The notes under the pieces are model-generated. The model saw only the letters and a program-made list of their open reading frames with translations, was not told where the DNA came from and did no database searches. A stretch of 64,000 bases of DNA from Chitinophaga pinensis DSM 2588. Lineage in GTDB: Bacteria > Bacteroidota > Bacteroidia > Chitinophagales > Chitinophagaceae. A program made the translations under genes and the position numbers. Within the stretch, counting starts at the first letter, position 1. The number at the start of each line of letters is the position of its first letter. Where the stretch lies: positions 1,364,001-1,428,000 of the forward strand of contig NC_013132.1 of the NCBI RefSeq assembly GCF_000024005.1, read 5' to 3'. This document shows, piece after piece, positions 1-8,348 of this stretch.

Positions 1-1264
1 TATCTCACTGTCTGCACAACAGGCGGTAGATTACGCACTTGCCAACCAGGCTTCCGTACGCTCGGCTAAACTGGATGAACTGATCCAGCTGGCCAAGAAC
101 AAAGAAGTAAGCGGTATGGCATTGCCTACGCTTGCCGGTTCAGGCACTTATCAGCATAACCCTATTGTACAGAAACAACTGATAGACGCGTCCAACTTTA
201 GCGACACCGTTCCCAAAGGTACACTGGTGCCTTTCTCATTCGGTCTGAAGTACAACGTGATCGGAGAAATTACCCTGAAACAGGTATTGTTCGACCCAAG
301 TGTACTGGTGGCTTTACAAGCCAGAGAAACACTGGAACAGCTGGCTTCCAAATCAGTAAAGAAATCAGAAGTAGATGTGAAAGTAGGCGTTTATAAAGCC
401 TATTATAACGTGCTCTCCGCCCGCAGAGGTCTGGAGATACTCGGCAATAACATCAAAAATCTGGACAAACTGCTGAACGAAACCAAAGAGACTTATAAAA
501 ATGGTCTGGTGGAAAAGCTGGATGTAGACAGATTGGTCGTACAGCTGACAAACCTTCGTACAGAAGAAACAAAGCTACGCAATGTGACCGAAGTAGGTCT
601 TGCTGCACTGAAATATCAGATGGGGATGGCAATTCAGCAGCCAATCCAGCTGACAGATACCTTGTCAACCGCTGAGATTAAATCTGCGATCGCTTCGGAA
701 CAATTTGACTATGGACAGCGTATAGAATATCAGTTGCTCCAGACGCAGAAGAAAGCATATGAGTATGATCTGAAACGCTACAAGTTCCAGACACTGCCGA
801 CCCTGTCATTGTTTGGTACCGGCGGTATGAGCCGCGCAAGTGATCAGTTCAACTACTTCAACCGTGAAACATGGTATGGTTATGTATCCTATGGTGTAAA
901 CCTGTCCTTTACCATTTTCAGTGGTATGCAGCGCAGACGCAAGGAAGATCAGGCTTTCCTTCAGGTGAAAAAAGCAGAACTGTCACTGGAAAATACCAAA
1001 CTGGGTATTGATATGGAACAGGCGCAGTCCACTTCCAGCTTACGGAATAACATCCTGACACTGGAAGCGCAGGAAAGCAATATGCAACTGGCAGAAGAAG
1101 TATACAATACCACACAGATCAAATATCGTGAAGGTGTTGGCTCCAGCCTGGAAATGAGCACTGCTGAAAATGAACTGCTCACTGCACAGAATAACTACTT
1201 CACTGCGTTGTATAATGCGGCAGTAGCAAAAGTAGATTACCTGAAAGCATACGGAAAACTGTAA
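1..1264 (+). CDS. TolC family outer membrane efflux protein, 5' truncated by window edge
   Basis: The reading frame is open from base 2, before the first in-frame ATG at 116, so the gene starts outside the window and 116 is not its true start. The visible part begins SLSAQQAVDYALANQ, the usual first helix of a mature TolC/OEP protein. Long amphipathic helices follow (for example around LEILGNNIKNLDKLLNE), in the two-repeat pattern of the family. TolC proteins form the outer-membrane channel and periplasmic tunnel of tripartite efflux pumps. The genes for a membrane fusion protein and an RND permease follow at once, so this is the outer-membrane part of that pump. Substrate unknown. The signal peptide is outside the window. 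Confidence 0.93.
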   Translation, partial: ISLSAQQAVDYALANQASVRSAKLDELIQLAKNKEVSGMALPTLAGSGTYQHNPIVQKQLIDASNFSDTVPKGTLVPFSFGLKYNVIGEITLKQVLFDPSVLVALQARETLEQLASKSVKKSEVDVKVGVYKAYYNVLSARRGLEILGNNIKNLDKLLNETKETYKNGLVEKLDVDRLVVQLTNLRTEETKLRNVTEVGLAALKYQMGMAIQQPIQLTDTLSTAEIKSAIASEQFDYGQRIEYQLLQTQKKAYEYDLKRYKFQTLPTLSLFGTGGMSRASDQFNYFNRETWYGYVSYGVNLSFTIFSGMQRRRKEDQAFLQVKKAELSLENTKLGIDMEQAQSTSSLRNNILTLEAQESNMQLAEEVYNTTQIKYREGVGSSLEMSTAENELLTAQNNYFTALYNAAVAKVDYLKAYGKL

Positions 1265-1299
1265 GCGAAAACTACAACTAACTATTAACTCTTTATTAT

Positions 1300-2406
1300 A
1301 TGTCCAAGATATATCGTCCCGCTCTGTTGATCGTTGCACTCATGGCTGCCTGTGGCAGTCCTTCGCCGGAGGAAAAACTGGCGGAGCTTAAAAAAGAGGA
1401 AGCTACCCTGAAACAACAGATCGCTGAACTGGAAAAACAAACACAGAAAAAGGATACTACTGAACGTAAAAAGAAAGCCGTGGTCGTTGCGGACGTACAG
1501 GATACAGTATTCGAACATTATATCGATGTACAGGGTGCTGTAGATGCGCGTGAGAACGTCAGCGTATCTGCTAAAATTCCTGGTATCGTTACAGCAATAC
1601 ATGTAAAAGAAGGACAGAACGTAAGTAAAGGACAGTCACTGGCTCAGGTTGATGATCAGATCATGAGGGCGAATATGGCGGAACTGCGTACACAGCTGGA
1701 CCTGGCAAATACCATGTTCCAGAAACAGCAGAACCTCTGGAATCAGAAAATCGGTTCTGAAGTACAGTACCTGAATGCAAAAACACAGAAAGAATCACTG
1801 GAAAGGAAAATGGCAACCCTGCAGGATCAGATGTCTCAGGCAAGGATCATTTCTCCTATCAATGGTACAGTGGATGCGGTGATCGTTAAACTGGGTGATA
1901 ATGCGGCTCCTGGTAGTCCGGCGTTCCGCGTGGTAAACGGCAGCAACCTGCGTGTACTGGCGAATGTAGCAGAAGCTTATGCCAGCAAAGTAAAAACCGG
2001 TGATCAGGTAGTGCTGGAATTCCCGGATATCGAAAAGAACATTCGTACTAAAATCGGTTTTGCTTCAAAGGTGATTGATCCGACAAGCCGTACTATAAAA
2101 TTAGAAGTGCCTTTACAGAATGATCCGGAACTGCGTCCTAACATGATCGCAAGAATGAAGATCATCGATTACGTTGCACAGAAAGCAGTTGTAATACCGG
2201 TGAATATTATACAGTACTCATTAGGTAAACCTTATGTGATCGTTGCACAGAATCAAAGCGGTAAGATGATAGCGAAAAGAAGAGAGATCGGAATGGGCCG
2301 CACTTATAATGATAAGGCAGAGATCACAAGCGGACTGCAGACAGGTGACAAGATCGTAACTATCGGTTACCAGGGATTGAATGATAATGACCTTATCCAG
2401 CTTTAA
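1300..2406 (+). CDS. Efflux RND transporter periplasmic adaptor (membrane fusion lipoprotein)
   Basis: 368 residues. The N-terminus ends in a lipobox (LMAAC, Cys about 18), so this is a lipoprotein. Residues about 25-60 are a Glu/Lys/Gln-rich coiled coil. A biotinyl-lipoyl half domain follows (VSAKIPGIVTAIHVKEGQ), then an alpha-helical hairpin, the second lipoyl half (ARIISPINGTVDAVIVKLGD), a beta-barrel, and a membrane-proximal domain ending TGDKIVTIGYQGLNDND. This is the HlyD/AcrA order. It links the inner-membrane RND pump to the TolC channel. It lies 35 bp after the TolC gene and 17 bp before the permease, in one operon. Family certain; substrate not predictable. Confidence 0.93.
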   Translation: MSKIYRPALLIVALMAACGSPSPEEKLAELKKEEATLKQQIAELEKQTQKKDTTERKKKAVVVADVQDTVFEHYIDVQGAVDARENVSVSAKIPGIVTAIHVKEGQNVSKGQSLAQVDDQIMRANMAELRTQLDLANTMFQKQQNLWNQKIGSEVQYLNAKTQKESLERKMATLQDQMSQARIISPINGTVDAVIVKLGDNAAPGSPAFRVVNGSNLRVLANVAEAYASKVKTGDQVVLEFPDIEKNIRTKIGFASKVIDPTSRTIKLEVPLQNDPELRPNMIARMKIIDYVAQKAVVIPVNIIQYSLGKPYVIVAQNQSGKMIAKRREIGMGRTYNDKAEITSGLQTGDKIVTIGYQGLNDNDLIQL

Positions 2407-2423
2407 TACTCTAAAACTGGTTT

Positions 2424-5400
2424 ATGCAAGACAACCTGAATAAAGAATTTAAACCTACCAGCTGGTCCATTGATAATAAGGTAAGCATTTATGTGGCTAC
2501 CATTATCCTGGCCCTCGCAGGTATTATGTCCTATCAGAGCCTGCCGAAGGAACAGTTTCCGGAAGTAGTGTTTCCTCAGTTCTATATCAGCACCATTTAC
2601 AGCGGTACTTCTCCGGAAGACATGGAGACGTTGGTGACGAAACCTATAGAAAAACAATTGGGTGGTATTTCCGGTGTGAAGTCTATCAAGAGTACTTCCA
2701 TGCAGGACTATTCTGCCATCACGATAGAATTTGACGCGAGTGAGAATATGGAAACTGCGCGGCAGGAAGTACGTGAGAAAGTAGATGATGCGAAGAAAGA
2801 TCTGCCAAACGACCTTACACAGGAACCACAGATCATCAAGATAGACGTATCGCAGATACCTATCATGAACGTGAACCTGTCAGGTGATTTTGATCTGCAG
2901 TCACTGAAGAAGTATGCAGATGAAATGCAGGACCGCATCGAGGCGTTGAATGAAATTACCCGTGTGGATATTGTCGGCGCATTGGAAAGAGAGATCCAGA
3001 TCAACGTCGATAAATACAAAATGGACGCGGCGAAGATCACCTTTGACGACGTAGCTAATGCGATCGCGATGGAAAACCGCACCATCTCCGGTGGTCTGGT
3101 TTCTATGGATGGACAGAAGCGTACATTGAGTGTGAAAGGTGAATACAAAGATGCTAATAAGATACGCGATATCGTTGTACGTGGTATGTCAGGTGCAACG
3201 GTATACCTGAAAGATGTAGCAGAAGTAGTAGACGGTTTTGAAGAGCAGGAAAGTTACGCGCGTCTGGATGGCAAGAATGTAATCACCCTCAACGTGATCA
3301 AACAGAGCGGTAAAAACCTGATCGACGCATCCGATAAGATCCGTGTTATCATTGATGAAATGAAGGCAGATTATCTGCCTGCGGGACTGGATGTAACTGT
3401 TACTGCTGATCAGTCCAACTCTACGCGTGTAACGCTGCATGACCTGATCAATACAATCATCATCGGTTTCTTACTGGTAACATTGATCCTCATGTTCTTC
3501 ATGGGTGCAGTGAACGCGATCTTCGTGGCATTATCCGTACCGATCTCAATGTTTATTGCATTCCTGCTGATGCCAATGTATGATTTCACCCTGAATATGA
3601 TGGTGTTGTTCTCATTCCTGCTGGCATTAGGTATTGTAGTGGATGATGCGATCGTGGTGATAGAAAACGTGCACCGTATATTTTATGAAAGGAAAGACCT
3701 GGGTATTGTGAAGGCTGCGAAAGTAGCAGCAGGAGAGGTGTTTCTGCCGGTGTTCTCCGGTACGCTAACGGTATTGGCGCCTTTCTTCCCGCTGTTGTTC
3801 TGGCCTGGTATCATTGGTAGTTTCATGTTCTTCCTGCCGGTAACGCTGATCACGACATTGGGTGCATCATTGATTGTGGCGTATATTATCAACCCGGTAT
3901 TTGCGGTTGACTTTATGGATCGTCATGAAGGAGAAAATCATCCGAAGCCAACGTTCAACAGGAGTATGAAGATCCTGACGATTGTGTTTGTGGTGATCGC
4001 ATTGCTTGCATATGTATCAGGTAGTAAAGGTGTAGGTAATTTCACCCTCTTCGCACTGACGATGATCATGCTGGAAAGGTTCTGGCTGGGTGGTGTTGCC
4101 CGTCGTTTCCAGACGAATACATGGCCGCGTGTGCAGGAACGTTATAGAAAGGTGCTGAAATGGTGTCTTGTAGGATGGCGTCCGGTATGGATCCTGATCA
4201 GCACATTTGCATTGTTGCTATTCAGTATCATGCTGACTGTTGTGACCAGTCCGAAAGTCGTGTTCTTCCCACAGGCAGATCCGAACTTCATCTATACATA
4301 TATTGAATTGCCGATGGGTACGGACCAGAAATATACTGACTCCGTTACGCATATCATTGAACAAAAAATTACGGCAGTAGTTGGTAAGAAGAATCCTATT
4401 GTAGAATCTATCATCTCCAACGTTGCAGTAGGCGCCGGCGATCCTTCACAGATGGATATGAGTGTGCAGCCGCACAAGGGTAAAGTGACTGTAGCATTCG
4501 TAGAGTTTGGTAAACGTGACGGACATTCTACTGTACAATACCTGGATAAGATCCGTAAGGCGGTAAGAGGTATTCCTGGAGTGGATATTACTGTGGAGCA
4601 GGAGCAGGGTGGTCCTCCGACAGGTAAACCGATCAACATCGAGATTTCCGGAGATGAATTTGAAGCACTGACTGCTACGGCTGATAAAATGAAACGTTAC
4701 CTGGACAGTCTGGAGATTGGTGGCGTGGAAGAGCTGAAATCAGACTTCCAGAGCAACAAGCCTGAGATCCTGGTGAACATTGACCGTGAAAGAGCAAACA
4801 GGGAAGGTATCAGTACGACCACCATCGGTATGGCCTTACGTACAGCACTGTACGGACAGGAAGCTTCCAAGTTCCGTGATCCGGAAGACGACTATAAGAT
4901 AATGGTGCGTTTCCGCGAGGATCAGCGTAACAATATCAATACCCTGATGAACCTGAATATTGTGTACCGTGATATGAATATGAACGGTACGATCCGTCAG
5001 GTGCCATTATCGGCGGTAGCTACGATTAAGTATTCTAACACATACGCAAGTATCAAACGTATTGATCAGAAGCGTGTTGTAACCTTATACTCAAATGTAT
5101 TGACAGGTTTCAACACAAATGAGGTGGTGCAGCAGATACAGACAGCAATACAGGACTTCCCTAAGACGCCGGGTATCAGTGTAAAAATGACGGGTGAGCA
5201 GGAAGATCAGCAGGAGACTTCTAACTTCCTGGGTATGGCGATGCTGGGTGCTTTTGGTCTGATTCTGATGATCATGGTGACACAGTTTAACTCTATTGGT
5301 CGTCCGCTGGTTATTTTTATGGAAATATTATTCTCCATTATAGGGGTATTCCTCGGTTTTGCCATCTTTGGTATGGACATCTCTATTGTAATGACCGGTG

Positions 5401-5999
5401 TAGGTATTATGGCGCTGGCGGGTATCGTTGTACGTAACGGTATCGTACTGGTTGAATTTACTGATCTGCTGATACAGCAGAAGATGCCTGTATATGAAGC
5501 GGTGATTGAGGCGGGAAGAACCCGTATGACCCCTGTGTTACTGACAGCGATAGCGGCCATTCTGGGTCTGATACCCCTGGCAGTAGGATTTAACATCGAC
5601 TTTGCCGGACTGTTCTCTTCCTTTGAGCCTCATATCTTCTTCGGAGGTGATAACGTGGCTTTCTGGGGACCGCTGGCCTGGACGATGGTATACGGACTGG
5701 TGTTTGCGACCTTCCTGACATTGATCCTGGTACCGGTAATGTATGCAATGAATAAACGTTCCATCGACGTACTGGACCGTTACGGACTGGCAAGAAATCT
5801 GAAATATGTGCCTTTCCTGGTGCTGATATTGAAACTCTTTATGAAGAAAGAGGAAGTGCGGAAAATGCATGATCCGGCTTATATGTCGCCTAAACCTTAT
5901 AATTTCTTCCCGAGCGGGGAGGAGCATGAGGGAGAGGTAGCCGAAACACACACTAATCATACACATCATCAAGATAAGAAGATGCATGAAAGAGTTTAG
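2424..5999 (+). CDS. Efflux RND transporter permease subunit
   Basis: 1191 residues, longer than the usual 1020-1050 of AcrB-type pumps. TM1 lies near residues 20-38. The proton-relay Asp pair is D407-D408 in LGIVVDDAIVVIENVHR. The second half repeats the fold (porter domain from about 620, then GIMALAGIVVRNGIVLVEF). Extra length comes from about 60 residues between the halves with two further hydrophobic segments (around AYVSGSKGVGNFTLFALTMI), and from a cytoplasmic tail rich in His and Glu (HEGEVAETHTNHTHHQDKK). It is the proton-driven inner-membrane pump of the operon and is followed by a terminator. Drug (HAE1-like) or other substrate cannot be decided. Confidence 0.93.
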   Translation: MQDNLNKEFKPTSWSIDNKVSIYVATIILALAGIMSYQSLPKEQFPEVVFPQFYISTIYSGTSPEDMETLVTKPIEKQLGGISGVKSIKSTSMQDYSAITIEFDASENMETARQEVREKVDDAKKDLPNDLTQEPQIIKIDVSQIPIMNVNLSGDFDLQSLKKYADEMQDRIEALNEITRVDIVGALEREIQINVDKYKMDAAKITFDDVANAIAMENRTISGGLVSMDGQKRTLSVKGEYKDANKIRDIVVRGMSGATVYLKDVAEVVDGFEEQESYARLDGKNVITLNVIKQSGKNLIDASDKIRVIIDEMKADYLPAGLDVTVTADQSNSTRVTLHDLINTIIIGFLLVTLILMFFMGAVNAIFVALSVPISMFIAFLLMPMYDFTLNMMVLFSFLLALGIVVDDAIVVIENVHRIFYERKDLGIVKAAKVAAGEVFLPVFSGTLTVLAPFFPLLFWPGIIGSFMFFLPVTLITTLGASLIVAYIINPVFAVDFMDRHEGENHPKPTFNRSMKILTIVFVVIALLAYVSGSKGVGNFTLFALTMIMLERFWLGGVARRFQTNTWPRVQERYRKVLKWCLVGWRPVWILISTFALLLFSIMLTVVTSPKVVFFPQADPNFIYTYIELPMGTDQKYTDSVTHIIEQKITAVVGKKNPIVESIISNVAVGAGDPSQMDMSVQPHKGKVTVAFVEFGKRDGHSTVQYLDKIRKAVRGIPGVDITVEQEQGGPPTGKPINIEISGDEFEALTATADKMKRYLDSLEIGGVEELKSDFQSNKPEILVNIDRERANREGISTTTIGMALRTALYGQEASKFRDPEDDYKIMVRFREDQRNNINTLMNLNIVYRDMNMNGTIRQVPLSAVATIKYSNTYASIKRIDQKRVVTLYSNVLTGFNTNEVVQQIQTAIQDFPKTPGISVKMTGEQEDQQETSNFLGMAMLGAFGLILMIMVTQFNSIGRPLVIFMEILFSIIGVFLGFAIFGMDISIVMTGVGIMALAGIVVRNGIVLVEFTDLLIQQKMPVYEAVIEAGRTRMTPVLLTAIAAILGLIPLAVGFNIDFAGLFSSFEPHIFFGGDNVAFWGPLAWTMVYGLVFATFLTLILVPVMYAMNKRSIDVLDRYGLARNLKYVPFLVLILKLFMKKEEVRKMHDPAYMSPKPYNFFPSGEEHEGEVAETHTNHTHHQDKKMHERV

Positions 6000-6038
6000 T
6001 TCACACTATACAGTGTAACAGTTGTAGGTTTAACAGGT

Positions 6039-6072
6039 ACCGCTTCGTTTCCACGAGGCGGTTTCTTTTTTT
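6039..6072 (+). terminator. Rho-independent terminator of efflux operon
   Basis: Stem ACCGCTTCG (6039-6047) pairs with CGAGGCGGT (6054-6062), with one G-T pair, and is followed by a T-rich run. It lies 40 bp after the RND stop codon. Confidence 0.85.
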
Positions 6073-6094
6073 ATACCTTAACAAATTTTAACAA

Positions 6095-6123
6095 TTGACT
6101 GAGGCAGCAATTGCTTACATTTG
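6095..6123 (+). promoter_or_regulatory. Bacteroidota-type promoter for AIM24-like gene
   Basis: TTG at 6095-6097, an 18-bp spacer, then TACATTTG (6116-6123), a full match to the TAnnTTTG -7 box with a -33 TTG. It directly follows the efflux terminator and gives a leader of about 43 nt. The best two-part promoter match in the window. Confidence 0.65.
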
Positions 6124-6169
6124 ACGCACAAGAGCCATTCTTGTTAACCTGATTAATATATCATACGCT

Positions 6170-6955
6170 ATGCGACGCAACCATGAAATAGATTACCGTA
6201 TCTATGGCGAAGAAATACAGATTGTCGAGATTGAGCTAGATCCACAGGAGACTGCAATTGCTGAGAGCGGCAGTTTTATGATGATGGATCAGGATATTCA
6301 GATGCAAACTATGTTCGGGGATGGTTCACAAGCTAATCAGGGAATTTTTGGCAAACTGGTATCAGCAGGCAAGCGCATGCTGACCGGGGAGAGCCTTTTT
6401 ATGACTGCTTTCACGAATATGGGGCAGGGTAAGAAGAAGGTGAGTTTTGCCGCGCCTTATCCGGGTAAGATCATTCCAATGGATCTGCAGCGGATGGGTG
6501 GCAAGGTGATCTGTCAGAAGGATGCGTTCCTTTGTGCAGCGAAAGGTGTTAGTATTGGGATTGAATGGCAACGTAAGCTCGGAACCGGCATTTTTGGCGG
6601 TGAAGGCTTTATTATGGAGAAGCTGGAAGGGGATGGTATGGCCTTTGTGCACGCAGGGGGGATGGTTATCGAAAGAGACCTTTTACCCGGTCAGGTATTA
6701 AAAATAGACACAGGTTGTGTGGTAGCATATACTTCAGGAGTGCATTTTGACGTTGAATTTGTAAAAGGAATCAGAAATATGGTATTTGGTGGCGAAGGAT
6801 TGTTTTTTGCCACTTTAAGAGGTCCTGGTAAAGTATGGATACAGTCCTTACCTATCAGCAGAATGGCCGCAAGACTGGTGTCTTATGGTACAGGGAAGCG
6901 TAAGGAAGAAGGCAGTATTCTGGGTGGGCTTGGTAATTTACTGGACGGAGATTGA
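6170..6955 (+). CDS. AIM24 / TIGR00266 family protein
   Basis: 261 residues with no signal peptide. The sequence matches the beta-rich AIM24 (DUF124) fold: an N-terminal strand set (VEIELDPQETAIAESGSF), the Gly-rich middle IFGGEGFIMEKLEGDGMAFVH and the C-terminal repeat MVFGGEGLFFATLRGPGKVW. The bacterial TIGR00266 branch has about this length. The family is named after a mitochondrial protein; no enzyme activity is established for the bacterial members. The gene stands alone, with a terminator before it, its own predicted promoter, and a structured 118-bp gap before kynU. Confidence 0.85.
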   Translation: MRRNHEIDYRIYGEEIQIVEIELDPQETAIAESGSFMMMDQDIQMQTMFGDGSQANQGIFGKLVSAGKRMLTGESLFMTAFTNMGQGKKKVSFAAPYPGKIIPMDLQRMGGKVICQKDAFLCAAKGVSIGIEWQRKLGTGIFGGEGFIMEKLEGDGMAFVHAGGMVIERDLLPGQVLKIDTGCVVAYTSGVHFDVEFVKGIRNMVFGGEGLFFATLRGPGKVWIQSLPISRMAARLVSYGTGKRKEEGSILGGLGNLLDGD

Positions 6956-6973
6956 TATTAAGACACGTTATAG

Positions 6974-7045
6974 TGATTCCGTTTGCCATGGAAGGCAGCA
7001 ACAGTACTCATTTTTTTAAGTAGAGTACAGGTAATGACGGAATCA
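6974..7045 (+). other. Nested inverted repeats upstream of kynU
   Basis: An outer 9-bp arm TGATTCCGT (6974-6982) pairs with ACGGAATCA (7037-7045). Inside it are two smaller hairpins: TGCC/GGCA (6984-6987 with 6994-6997) and GTACTC/GAGTAC (7004-7009 with 7023-7028). Together they could form a branched RNA about 72 nt long. The two inner hairpins are short, so this may be chance or the remnant of a small mobile repeat. Confidence 0.4.
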
Positions 7046-7073
7046 GGTTAAGAGAAACCTGGAATTTTGATTT

Positions 7074-8339
7074 ATGTTTGAATTATCAAGGAGGTTTGCT
7101 GAAGAGCAAGATCAATCAGACCCATTAAAGACGTATAGAGAGCAATTTTATTTCCCGCAGAGAAATGGAAAAGATGCCATCTATTTTTGCGGAAATTCTC
7201 TGGGGTTACAGCCGAAGAACGTTAAACCGGCAATAGAACAGGAACTGAATGACTGGAAACATCACGCGGTAGAAGGATACTGGAATGCAGAAAATCCGTG
7301 GCTTTATTATCAGCAATACTGTAGCAAACCACTCACAAAAATAGTTGGAGCCAGCCAGGAAGAGTTGACAGTGATGAATACGCTTACTGTAAATCTTCAT
7401 CTTTTATTGATGAGTTTTTACCAACCTACAAAACAGCGCTTTAAAGTGCTGATGGAGGCGGGCGCATTTCCGAGCGATCAGTATGCATTGGAGACACAGG
7501 TACGACTGCATGGCTATAATCCAGCCGAAGCTATAATAGAAGTGGCCCCCCGGCCCGGCGAACGTTTGATCAGGGAGGAAGATATTTTTGAGATTATTGA
7601 GCGGGAAAGTAGTAGCTTAGCAATAATATTATTGGGGGGAATAAACTATTATACCGGCCAATTGTTTAATATGCAGTCCATTACGGAAGTAGCCCATAGA
7701 GTTGGGGCTATAGTCGGGTTCGACCTGGCACACGTAGTAGGAAACGTACCTTTGAATTTGCATGACTGGGAAGTAGATTTTGCCGTTTGGTGCTCATATA
7801 AATATTTAAATGGAGGCCCCGGCGCTGTAGGTGGAGCATTTATACACGAGAAACACGCCCTCGATACTAACCGGCAAAGACTAGGTGGCTGGTGGGGCAA
7901 TGAAGAAAGTACCCGTTTTAAAATGGAGAAGGGTTTTAAACCCAAAAACCGTGCAGAAGGCTGGCAAATTAGCACGGCGCAGGTATTTAACATGGTAGCA
8001 TTAAAAGCCTCACTGGAACTATTTGAGTCCGCCGGGATGGCAGCTTTAAGAGATAAGAGCATAAAACTCACCAATTATCTTGAATTCCTGTTAAAACATA
8101 TAGAAAACATAAAATTTGAAATAATTACGCCAAAAAATTGTAAGGAACGCGGTGCTCAATTATCTTTGCTCTTTCATGAAAAAGGGAGAGAAATCCAACA
8201 AAAGATGACTGACGCCGGTATAATCGTCGATTGGCGGGAACCCGGAGTAATTCGTATTTCACCGGCGCCCTTATATAACTCATATGGAGACGTATTTCAT
8301 TTTTATGAAATCATAGCTAATATTGATTCAAACGCTTAA
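7074..8339 (+). CDS. kynU: Kynureninase
   Basis: 421 residues, the normal length. Kynureninase is a PLP enzyme that cleaves kynurenine to anthranilate, or 3-hydroxykynurenine to 3-hydroxyanthranilate, plus alanine. The family start FCGNSLGLQPK is present near residue 40, GFDLAHVVGNV supplies the PLP-binding Asp, and the Schiff-base lysine is K243 in WCSYKYLNGGPG. GGWWGNEESTRFKMEKGF and the C-terminal DWREPGVIRISPAPLYN are also typical. No other tryptophan-degradation gene is nearby. The coding sequence looks richer in A+T (many TTA, AAT, TTT codons) than its neighbours, which may point to a different history. The next gene starts 9 bp downstream. Confidence 0.95.
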   Translation: MFELSRRFAEEQDQSDPLKTYREQFYFPQRNGKDAIYFCGNSLGLQPKNVKPAIEQELNDWKHHAVEGYWNAENPWLYYQQYCSKPLTKIVGASQEELTVMNTLTVNLHLLLMSFYQPTKQRFKVLMEAGAFPSDQYALETQVRLHGYNPAEAIIEVAPRPGERLIREEDIFEIIERESSSLAIILLGGINYYTGQLFNMQSITEVAHRVGAIVGFDLAHVVGNVPLNLHDWEVDFAVWCSYKYLNGGPGAVGGAFIHEKHALDTNRQRLGGWWGNEESTRFKMEKGFKPKNRAEGWQISTAQVFNMVALKASLELFESAGMAALRDKSIKLTNYLEFLLKHIENIKFEIITPKNCKERGAQLSLLFHEKGREIQQKMTDAGIIVDWREPGVIRISPAPLYNSYGDVFHFYEIIANIDSNA

Positions 8340-8348
8340 TTAAGTAAG

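Noticed and set aside
6974..7045. tRNA-like cloverleaf before kynU
   Set aside because: Length is near 72 nt, but there is no T-loop sequence (GGTTCGA), no CCA and no proper anticodon stem.
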